Shown: piece after piece, positions 13,682 to 18,820 of the stretch
Numbering within the stretch: the stretch's first letter is position 1
Layout of the letters: each line of letters begins with the position of its first letter
NCBI GenBank assembly: GCA_016215145.1
Contig: JACRLA010000260.1
Location: forward strand, 1-18,820
Direction: 5' to 3'
From: Chloroflexota bacterium
GTDB lineage: Bacteria; Chloroflexota; Anaerolineae; Anaerolineales; VGOW01
Length of the DNA stretch: 18,820 nucleotides
Program-made: the position numbers and the translations under genes
The notes under the pieces: generated by a model
Seen by the model: the letters and a program-made list of their open reading frames with translations, nothing else
What the model was told of the DNA's origin: nothing
Databases searched by the model: none

Positions 13682-14320
13682 ATGTCGAAATATATTGGAC
13701 CTGTATGTAGATTGTGCCGCCGCGAAGGCGAAAAACTTTATCTTAAAGGCGCGCGTTGTCTCTCGCCGAAATGCGCTATTGAACGCCGCCCCTTTGCTCC
13801 CGGTCAGCATGGACCGGACGCGCAAGCAAAGAAGTCACGTACTTCCGATTACGCCAATCAGTTGCGGGAGAAACAAAAAGCCCGCCGCATCTATGGCGTG
13901 ATGGAGACTCAATTCCGCCGCTACTACTCGGAAGCGGTGCATGTTAAAGGTCTCACCGGCGAAGTGATGCTGCAGCTGTTGGAGCGCCGCCTCGACAACG
14001 TGATCTTCCGACTCGGTTATGCCGAGAACCGCGCCCACGCCCGCAACTTGGTGGCGCATGGTCACTTCTTAGTAAATGGTCGTCGCTCAAAGGCTGCTTC
14101 GATGACCTTGAAACCGGGTGATGTGATCGAAATTCGCAAAGGGTCACTCAACCGCACTTACTTTAAGAGTTTGCCGGATGTGGCAGAGCCGCGTCAGGTG
14201 CCGAGCTGGTTGAGCCGAGATACGGCAAAACTCAGCGCGAAAATAGTGCAGGTGCCGAGCCGTCAAGAAATTGACGCGAAGCTCAACGAGCAGTTGATCG
14301 TCGAGTACTACTCACGATAA
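13682..14320 (+). CDS. rpsD: 30S ribosomal protein S4, zinc-binding type
   Basis: S4 initiates 30S assembly and in many bacteria is a translational repressor. It has 212 residues. An N-terminal zinc knuckle is formed by C9, C12, C26 and C31 (CRLC and CLSPKC), marking the C+ form. The S4 RNA-binding domain follows with QLLERRLDNVIFRLGYAENR, ARNLVAHGHFLVNGRR and the C-terminal YYSR. A GAGGAAAGAGATAT stretch provides the ribosome-binding site. It is followed by a one-sided heptad array and then rpoA. Confidence 0.97.
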   Translation: MSKYIGPVCRLCRREGEKLYLKGARCLSPKCAIERRPFAPGQHGPDAQAKKSRTSDYANQLREKQKARRIYGVMETQFRRYYSEAVHVKGLTGEVMLQLLERRLDNVIFRLGYAENRAHARNLVAHGHFLVNGRRSKAASMTLKPGDVIEIRKGSLNRTYFKSLPDVAEPRQVPSWLSRDTAKLSAKIVQVPSRQEIDAKLNEQLIVEYYSR

Positions 14321-14323
14321 TCA

Positions 14324-14358
14324 GTAAATAGTAATTGGTAATTAGTAACTGGTAATTC
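14324..14358. repeat. One-sided heptad array, GTAATTN type (locus rpsD/rpoA)
   Basis: Five in-phase units, GTAAATA, GTAATTG, GTAATTA, GTAACTG, GTAATTC (14324-14358), start 3 nt after the rpsD TAA. Unlike the other copies, no opposing array is present, so this RNA cannot form the modular hairpin. It may be a half element or a copy that lost its left arm. Confidence 0.8.
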
Positions 14359-14370
14359 TTTTAGCTTCGT

Positions 14371-14409
14371 CCTGCAAGCGGTACGCCTAATGGTTTGCGG
14401 GCGAGGAGG
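14371..14409 (+). promoter_or_regulatory. Hairpin and ribosome-binding site upstream of rpoA
   Basis: CCTGCAAG (14371-14378) can pair with TTTGCGGG (14394-14401), allowing two G-U pairs, with an inner GCG-GTA-CGC hairpin. A strong AGGAGG (14404-14409) follows, 7 nt before the rpoA ATG. The hairpin is adjacent to but not occluding the ribosome-binding site. Its role is unknown. Confidence 0.4.
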
Positions 14410-14416
14410 CTGAGAA

Positions 14417-15403
14417 ATGAATACGAACCCTAACAACATGGTTATTCCCAAGATCGAGCGCGATGCCGTGTCGCGCAACTACGGGCGATTCATCATTAGT
14501 CCGCTTGAAGCGGGCTATGGTGTAACGCTCGGCAATGCGCTGCGTCGCGTCTTGCTGTCATCGTTGAATGGCTCGGCGGTTACGTCGGTGCGGATCAGCG
14601 ATGTGCTTCACGAGTTCTCGGAAGTTCCGGGAGTGAAGGAAGACACGATGCAAGTTCTTTTGCAAGTGAAACAATTGCGATTGATCTTGCACGAAGGTGA
14701 GACAGCACGATTGCGCCTCGACGTGCGCGGCGAAGGCATTGTCACCGCCGCCGACATCGTTTGCCCGGCGGAAGCCGAGATCGTCAACCCTGATCTTTAT
14801 CTCTTCACGGTGGACAACGACAAAGCGAAGTTGGAGATCGAAATGACGGTGGGGCGCGGACGAGGATATTCTCCGGCGGAAGAGCGTGGACGTTTGCCCA
14901 TCGGCGAAATTCCGGTGGACGCCATTTACAGCCCGCTCAAGCGCGTCAACTTTGATGTGCAACGGGCGCGCGTCGGACAAAATACAAATTACGATAAATT
15001 GGTGCTGGAGATTTGGACAGACGGCACCATTCGCCCCGAAACGGCGATGAGCGAGAGCGCGAAGATTTTGATTAATCATCTGCGCTACGTCGCCGGTGTC
15101 AGTGAAGAGTCGCTCACACCCATTGTGCCAGAGGCGATTGCCCCGACTCTGCCGAGCGAGATTTATGAAACCCCGATTGAGCAACTTGATCTTTCGGTGC
15201 GCGTCTTCAACTCACTCAAACGCACGGGTATTACAACCGTCGGCGAAGTTCTTGATCATCTGAATCGTGGAGCTGAAGCGATGCTCGCCATTCGCAATTT
15301 TGGCGAGAAATCGTTGACGGAACTGCAAGAGAAATTGCGCGAAAAAGGTTATCTGAAAGACAAAGATACTAAGGATAACGCGGAAGCGGAGAAACAATCA
15401 TGA
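14417..15403 (+). CDS. rpoA: DNA-directed RNA polymerase subunit alpha
   Basis: Alpha dimerises to scaffold RNA polymerase and its C-terminal domain contacts UP elements and activators. It has 328 residues. The N-terminal domain shows YGRFIISPLEAGYGVTLGNA, LRRVLLSSLNGSAVTSVRI and HEFSEVPGVKEDTMQVLL; the C-terminal domain (about 250-315) has DLSVRVFNSLKRTGITTVGE and IRNFGEKSLTELQEKL, keeping the DNA-contacting Arg and Asn of the VRVFNSL segment. An acidic tail ends the protein. The TGA overlaps the rplQ ATG (ATGA). Confidence 0.98.
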   Translation: MNTNPNNMVIPKIERDAVSRNYGRFIISPLEAGYGVTLGNALRRVLLSSLNGSAVTSVRISDVLHEFSEVPGVKEDTMQVLLQVKQLRLILHEGETARLRLDVRGEGIVTAADIVCPAEAEIVNPDLYLFTVDNDKAKLEIEMTVGRGRGYSPAEERGRLPIGEIPVDAIYSPLKRVNFDVQRARVGQNTNYDKLVLEIWTDGTIRPETAMSESAKILINHLRYVAGVSEESLTPIVPEAIAPTLPSEIYETPIEQLDLSVRVFNSLKRTGITTVGEVLDHLNRGAEAMLAIRNFGEKSLTELQEKLREKGYLKDKDTKDNAEAEKQS

Positions 15404-15813
15404 GACATGGAGTTAAGGGTCGCATCTTAAGCCGACCCACGGATGAACGGAATGCCCTGCGCCGCATTTTGCTGACGCAGTTGTTTGAGCATGGCAAGAT
15501 TCGCACGACGATTGCCAAAGCCAAAGCGGTTCGCGGTGAAGCCGAAAAAATGATCACCATCGCCAAGCGCGGCATCAAGTCGGCGCAAGCCGAAGGGGAT
15601 GAGGCGGCGAAACTCGCCGGTAAGCTCAAGCAGTTTCACGCGCGTCAAGTGTTGGAAGGGCGGTTAGACGGAAAGAAGATTGTCAAGAAAATGTTCGACG
15701 ACATCGCGCCGCGTTATCTTGAACGCAAAGGCGGCTACACGCGCATCCTCAAACTGGGCGCGCGTCATGGCGATAATTCGCAGATGGTGATGTTGGAGTT
15801 GGTGGAAGAGTAG
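15400..15813 (+). CDS. rplQ: 50S ribosomal protein L17
   Basis: L17 lies near the tunnel exit. The 137-residue product begins MRHGVKGRILSRPTDERNAL and continues RRILLTQLFEHGKIRTTIAK, AKAVRGEAEKMITIAKRG, and ends GGYTRILKLGARHGDNSQMV. The middle has a longer linker than the E. coli protein, common outside proteobacteria. It overlaps rpoA by 4 bases. Its TAG is immediately followed by the first unit of a NNCGTAW heptad hairpin. Confidence 0.97.
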   Translation: MRHGVKGRILSRPTDERNALRRILLTQLFEHGKIRTTIAKAKAVRGEAEKMITIAKRGIKSAQAEGDEAAKLAGKLKQFHARQVLEGRLDGKKIVKKMFDDIAPRYLERKGGYTRILKLGARHGDNSQMVMLELVEE

Positions 15814-15876
15814 TTACGGAATACGCAACACGCAATACGCTATCGTATTTCGTAATCCGTATTTCGTATTGCGTAA
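15814..15876. repeat. Heptad inverted-repeat hairpin, NNCGTAW type (locus rplQ/truA)
   Basis: The whole gap is repeat. Left: TTACGGA, ATACGCA, ACACGCA, ATACGCT (15814-15841). Right: ATCGTAT, TTCGTAA, TCCGTAT, TTCGTAT, TGCGTAA (15842-15876). All nine units are in uninterrupted 7-nt phase, from the base after the rplQ stop to the base before the truA GTG. The arms are largely complementary. Confidence 0.88.
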
Positions 15877-16620
15877 GTGGCACGTTACAAAGCAGTTCTC
15901 GAATACGACGGCACGGACTTCATCGGGTTTCAGAGGCAGGTGCAGGAGCCGACGATACAAAGTGAATTGGAGAGTGCGCTGACGCGCATCAACGGCGGCA
16001 ACCCCGTGGGCATTTCCGGGGCAGGGCGCACCGACAGCGGTGTTCACGCTTCGGGTCAAGTGGTCGCCTTCAATTTGGAATGGCGGCACGACGAAGCGAC
16101 TCTGATCAAGGCGATTAACTTTAATCTGCCGCGATCCATTGCCGTAAGGCATCTCGCCGAGTGTGATCTGAAATTTCACCCGCGCTTTGATGCACGGGGT
16201 CGCCGCTACCGTTATACGATTTACAACGCGGGGATGCGGTCTCCGCTGCGCGAGCGTTTTGCGTGGTGGGTTCCCGAATCGCTGGATGTAAGCGCGATGC
16301 GACAAGCGAGTGAGATATTGATCGGGCGAAAAGATTTTGCGACGTTTGGCAGCGCGCCCATTGAAGGCGGTCACACTGTGCGCGAGGTGCGTGAAGCGCG
16401 GTGGGACGTAGTTGAGAACGAAAGACTTTTAAATTTTTATATCGGCGCGGATGCCTTTCTGTATCGCATGGTACGGAGCATCGTCGGCGCGTTGAAGAGG
16501 GTGGGGTCGGGGGAGATGTCGCCCGTCGAATTTGAAGAGGCGGCGCGCGCGGCGGATCGAAGTCGAAGTGGGAAGATCGCTCCGCCGAATGGATTGTGTT
16601 TGATCGAAGTTATTTATTAG
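15877..16620 (+). CDS. truA: tRNA pseudouridine(38-40) synthase TruA
   Basis: TruA converts U38-U40 of the tRNA anticodon arm to pseudouridine. The 247-residue product begins MARYKAVLEYDGTDFIGFQR, has the catalytic Asp53 in SGAGRTDSGVHASGQV, then RYRYTIYNAG and FLYRMVRSIVGAL near the C-terminus. The start is GTG at 15877 because the family N-terminus begins there. No Shine-Dalgarno exists upstream: the preceding 63 nt are entirely heptad repeat, so initiation may depend on coupling with rplQ or on the hairpin. The rplQ-truA-rplM-rpsI order is common in Gram-positive-type operons. Confidence 0.96.
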   Translation: MARYKAVLEYDGTDFIGFQRQVQEPTIQSELESALTRINGGNPVGISGAGRTDSGVHASGQVVAFNLEWRHDEATLIKAINFNLPRSIAVRHLAECDLKFHPRFDARGRRYRYTIYNAGMRSPLRERFAWWVPESLDVSAMRQASEILIGRKDFATFGSAPIEGGHTVREVREARWDVVENERLLNFYIGADAFLYRMVRSIVGALKRVGSGEMSPVEFEEAARAADRSRSGKIAPPNGLCLIEVIY

Positions 16621-16632
16621 CTGCGAATTGTA

Positions 16633-16653
16633 GAGTAAGATTTTATCTTGCTC
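16633..16653 (+). promoter_or_regulatory. Hairpin in the rplM leader
   Basis: GAGTAAGAT (16633-16641), loop TTT, ATCTTGCTC (16645-16653): a 9-bp stem with one G-U pair in the 53-nt truA-rplM gap, just upstream of the GGAG site at 16662-16665. CTGCG at 16621-16625 can pair with CGCAG at 16653-16657 as an extension or alternative. L13 leaders are known in some Firmicutes; whether this is related is unknown. Confidence 0.45.
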
Positions 16654-16673
16654 GCAGATACGGAGAAGTAGTC

Positions 16674-17108
16674 GTGGATAAGACTTACATTGTCAAAGGA
16701 AATGATATTAAACACGAGTGGTTTATTGTGGATGCCGGTGGCATGACGCTGGGTCGCGTGGCAACGCGCGTGGCGGCGGTGCTGCAGGGCAAACATAAAC
16801 CGACTTTCACGCCCGGCATGGATTTGGGCGATCATGTGATCGTGATCAACGCCGACAAGATCGTGGTGAGTGGCAAACGCATGGATCAGAAATTTTATTA
16901 TCGCCACTCCGGTTACCCCGGCGGTCTCAAGAGTGAGAGCCTGCGCCAGATGATGGGCAGTGCCCGCCCGGAGCGTGTGTTGACGATTGCGATCAAAGGT
17001 ATGCTGCCACACAACCGATATGGGCGCGCGTTGTTTAAAAAGCTCAAGGTTTATGCCGGAACGGAACATCCGCACACAGCGCAGATGCCGAAGCCGTTAT
17101 CTTTTTAG
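16674..17108 (+). CDS. rplM: 50S ribosomal protein L13
   Basis: L13 is an early-assembly 50S protein. From GTG 16674 it has 144 residues, the usual length: VDKTYIVKGNDIKHEWFIVD and AGGMTLGRVATRVAAVLQGK, then GDHVIVINADKIVVSGKR, YYRHSGYPGGLKS and the C-terminal GMLPHNRYGRALFKKLKVYA. The open frame extends upstream to 16596 into truA, but those residues are not L13-like, and GGAG (16662-16665) 8 nt before the GTG supports 16674. rpsI follows after 12 nt. Confidence 0.95.
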   Translation: MDKTYIVKGNDIKHEWFIVDAGGMTLGRVATRVAAVLQGKHKPTFTPGMDLGDHVIVINADKIVVSGKRMDQKFYYRHSGYPGGLKSESLRQMMGSARPERVLTIAIKGMLPHNRYGRALFKKLKVYAGTEHPHTAQMPKPLSF

Positions 17109-17120
17109 GAGTGATGAATT

Positions 17121-17519
17121 ATGGCTGAGTCTCGATATTTTGAAGGTCTTGGACGCCGCAAGGCAAGCACGGCGCGGGTGCGTCTCTTCCCCGGCGGCAC
17201 AGGCGCGGTAACTGTAAACGACAAACCCGGTAAGCAGCACTTCTCGCGCTTGGGCGATTTTGAAGCGGTCAATGCGCCGTTGAAAGTAGTCGGGCAAGAA
17301 GGCAAGTTCGACATCACGATCCACGTAGATGGCGGCGGCATCACCGGACAAGCCGAAGCGGTGCGTCATGGTGTGTCGCGCGCATTGCTGACGATGAACC
17401 CCGATCTGCGAAAACCTCTCCGCAAGGCGGGCTACCTCACCCGCGACCCGCGTGTGAAGGAACGCAAGAAGCCGGGCCTCAAACGCGCACGCAAGGCGCC
17501 GACTTACACGAAACGCTAA
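17121..17519 (+). CDS. rpsI: 30S ribosomal protein S9
   Basis: S9 is a 30S head protein whose C-terminal Arg contacts the P-site tRNA anticodon loop. The product has 132 residues: FEGLGRRKASTARVRLFPGG at the N-terminus, a central HVDGGGITGQAEAVRHGVSR, DPRVKERKKPGLKRARKAPT and the invariant TYTKR ending. AGGAG at 17107-17111 overlaps the end of rplM. It is the last gene of the operon, followed by two terminators. Confidence 0.98.
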   Translation: MAESRYFEGLGRRKASTARVRLFPGGTGAVTVNDKPGKQHFSRLGDFEAVNAPLKVVGQEGKFDITIHVDGGGITGQAEAVRHGVSRALLTMNPDLRKPLRKAGYLTRDPRVKERKKPGLKRARKAPTYTKR

Positions 17520-17529
17520 AACGTTTTCC

Positions 17530-17567
17530 AAACTTCCGAAGTTTTTGAAACTTCGGAAGTTTTTTTA
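17530..17567 (+). terminator. Strong intrinsic terminator after rpsI
   Basis: AAACTTCCGAAGTTT (17530-17544), loop TTG, and its perfect complement AAACTTCGGAAGTTT (17548-17562), a 15-bp stem running into a T-tract through 17566. It lies 10 nt after the rpsI stop and ends the ribosomal operon. Confidence 0.93.
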
Positions 17568-17572
17568 AACGT

Positions 17573-17598
17573 AAAGCCCGCATCACGCGGGCTTTGTT
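17573..17598. terminator. Second, bidirectional intrinsic terminator
   Basis: AAAGCCCGC (17573-17581), loop ATCAC, GCGGGCTTT (17587-17595). The 9-bp stem is flanked by T-rich ends on both strands (TTTGTTGATTCTT on +, TTTACGTTT on -). It can back up the first terminator and also end transcription of the convergent - strand cluster, whose last gene stops at 17623. Confidence 0.8.
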
Positions 17599-17622
17599 GA
17601 TTCTTCAAAACGATGCGTTGTA

Positions 17623-18213
17623 TCAAAACTCATCCTCCTCATCCGTCGCCTGTATTTCTTGCGCCGCCAGTTCTTTCCACACAATCATCACATCCATTGA
17701 TGCGTCTAACAACTTCAACTTCTCCGCCACGTCGCCCTCTTCCCGTTTAAGATCGGGAAATGTGAGCAGCAACATTGCCAAGTCACGTCGATCGGTCCAG
17801 GATTTTGGTTTGTCGCGCCGTTGATGATACGAGATCACTTTGCTAGCGATCAGATCGGCGGGTGCGATGACTAACACTTGAGCGATGCGCTGTGTTGCAG
17901 GCAATGTATCCACAAGTCTCACGTCTACCAAATGACGGTTGCCCGTCTTTTGGATTTGATAGAGGCGATAGCCTTTGCCTTCTCCAATCTCACGGACTCT
18001 TATCGCAACATGAAACTTATCACTCAAATAGTTTCGCAGTTCTTCAGTAAACTCTTCAGCGCGAGTTGAAAGCAGATCAATATCTTGTGTCATACGCGGC
18101 TCGCCCACGTACGCATTGACTGCTTGCGCCCCAAAGACAACCGCATCCTCACGATCTCGCAAAAATTCCAATACAGCGTCTTGGATCGTGGCGAGCGGCA
18201 AGGATTCTTGCAT
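17623..18213 (-). CDS. Nucleotidyltransferase-fold protein (AbiEii-like)
   Basis: A 196-residue protein resembling AbiEii/MNT-type nucleotidyltransferases, some of which are toxins that modify tRNA or proteins. Seen: FGAQAVNAYV (residues 27-36) as a diverged G-[GS] loop, QDIDLL with the DxD pair D44/D46, a third acidic position D96 in VDVRLVD, then ADLIASKVISYH with K124 and TDRRDLAML (139-146), followed by a very acidic C-terminus. The start at 18213 is chosen because AGGGAG (complement of 18220-18225) lies 6 nt upstream; ATG 18252 would add 13 residues. It follows xisI in the same direction. No AbiEi-like partner is seen, so function is open. Confidence 0.6.
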   Translation of the reverse strand: MQESLPLATIQDAVLEFLRDREDAVVFGAQAVNAYVGEPRMTQDIDLLSTRAEEFTEELRNYLSDKFHVAIRVREIGEGKGYRLYQIQKTGNRHLVDVRLVDTLPATQRIAQVLVIAPADLIASKVISYHQRRDKPKSWTDRRDLAMLLLTFPDLKREEGDVAEKLKLLDASMDVMIVWKELAAQEIQATDEEDEF

Positions 18214-18255
18214 AGCAAACTCCCTAAAAGTTAAAACGCCAGAGTTGAACATCTC

Positions 18256-18591
18256 TTACCCTACCGCATACCCCGTCAACGCGCGTTTAGCGGGTGAGTG
18301 AAAACCTAGCACAATGTCTTTGCGTGATACGCCGAGGTCTTCTAACTCACGGGCAACGCCATACTCGGTGCCGTCATGCTGCACCCAGATTTTGTCGTTG
18401 ACAATATCTATGTGGCTCACCATCCCCTCTATTCGTCTCATGCCGTCCCACCCGCTATGCACCAACGAATAGTGATCTTGTTCTTCGTCAAAAATGGTCT
18501 CAATCCGGATTTCGCCGAAAACAGGTTTATGCTTGGCGTGTCCGTCGATCACTTGTTTGATTAAGCTACGGTAGTGAACTAGGGTATCCAT
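18256..18591 (-). CDS. xisI: XisI family protein (fdxN element excision controlling factor)
   Basis: XisI was named in Anabaena as a factor needed for excision of the fdxN element; homologues always accompany XisH and are widespread in cyanobacteria and Chloroflexota, mostly without any excision element and with unknown function. The 111-residue product shows the family pattern: LVHYRSLIKQVIDGHAKHKP at the N-terminus, DEEQDHYSLVHSGWDGMRRI, then DIVNDKIWVQHDGTEYGVAR and DIVLGFHSPAKRALTGYAVG. It overlaps the end of xisH by 13 bases, typical of the pair. Confidence 0.9.
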   Translation of the reverse strand: MDTLVHYRSLIKQVIDGHAKHKPVFGEIRIETIFDEEQDHYSLVHSGWDGMRRIEGMVSHIDIVNDKIWVQHDGTEYGVARELEDLGVSRKDIVLGFHSPAKRALTGYAVG

Positions 18592-18820
18592 CGGGTAAGC
18601 ACTCCTTCGGTTGGATCAAAAACGACGAGACGCACATTCTCGTGCCCGATCATCATCTGCCCCAAAGGCTCGCTGAAGATGCCTTGATACGCATCTTGTG
18701 GAATTGCCAAGTAAAGTTCCCAATCGGGATGTGTTTCGTTAAGCACATTGCGATACATGCTATACGCGCCCAACGCTTCCTGTAAATCTTCAACTTCAGA
18801 CGGTTTGCCAAAACTTTTAA
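18579..18820 (-). CDS. xisH: XisH family protein, C-terminal part (5' end beyond window)
   Basis: XisH is an endonuclease-fold protein, PD-(D/E)xK-like, paired with XisI. Seventy-nine C-terminal residues are in the window; the frame is open to the edge, so the true start lies outside. Visible are KSFGKPSEVEDLQEALGAYS, YRNVLNETHPDWELYLAIPQ, AYQGIFSEPLGQMM and VRLVVFDPTEGVLTRWIP, matching the family C-terminus. The K of the leading KSF probably belongs to the ExK motif. It is translated upstream of xisI with overlapping ends. Confidence 0.9.
   Translation of the reverse strand, partial: KSFGKPSEVEDLQEALGAYSMYRNVLNETHPDWELYLAIPQDAYQGIFSEPLGQMMIGHENVRLVVFDPTEGVLTRWIP

Noticed and set aside
16596..16673. 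Longer N-terminus for L13 overlapping truA
   Set aside because: The residues are unlike L13; GTG at 16674 has a GGAG at proper spacing and gives the family length.
17521..17622. tRNA or small RNA in the operon-end gap
   Set aside because: The whole gap is accounted for by two terminator hairpins; no cloverleaf is seen here or elsewhere in the window.
17594..17824. + strand reading frame of 76 codons after the terminators
   Set aside because: It is antisense to the NTase gene, Ser-rich, lacks a ribosome-binding site and resembles nothing known.

Overview
This window is the core ribosomal-protein superoperon of a bacterium, read left to right on the + strand from the 3' end of tuf to rpsI (about 1-17,519). 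It ends at a strong tandem terminator and is followed by a short convergent accessory cluster on the - strand (17,623-18,820). Gene content and order (tuf-S10-spc-alpha, then rplQ-truA-rplM-rpsI), the zinc-type S14, S4 and L36, zinc-type adenylate kinase, the XisH/XisI pair and the style of the intergenic repeats point to a free-living Chloroflexota, probably an Anaerolineae-like lineage. This placement is inference from family knowledge and overall look; no search was run.

Layout: tuf (partial); S10 block rpsJ-rplC-rplD-rplW-rplB-rpsS-rplV-rpsC-rplP-rpmC-rpsQ; spc block rplN-rplX-rplE-rpsN-rpsH-rplF-rplR-rpsE-rpmD-rplO-secY-adk-map; alpha block rpmJ-rpsM-rpsK-rpsD-rpoA-rplQ; then truA-rplM-rpsI. 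Most junctions are a few bases or overlapping stop/start codons, which implies translational coupling. infA (IF1), often found between map and rpmJ, is absent; that gap instead holds a repeat hairpin and a consensus extended -10 promoter that could transcribe the alpha block independently.

The most striking feature is not a gene. Six or seven junctions of this otherwise compact operon carry arrays of degenerate 7-bp units. In the complete copies two arrays face each other in inverted orientation, so the RNA would fold into a long hairpin built of 7-nt modules. The unit differs by locus (GCNNATR after rpsJ and rpsC; GTAATTN after rplC, map and rpsD, with a two-unit trace at rpsM; NNCGTAW after rplQ), while arms at one locus match each other. 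Every array starts at, inside, or within a few bases of the upstream stop codon. I do not recognise this as a named family; it is the best candidate here for something undescribed.

The distal - strand cluster holds the C-terminal part of XisH, a complete XisI overlapping it, and a nucleotidyltransferase-fold protein (AbiEii-like) just downstream. Together these may form a three-gene accessory module of unknown function beside the housekeeping operon.
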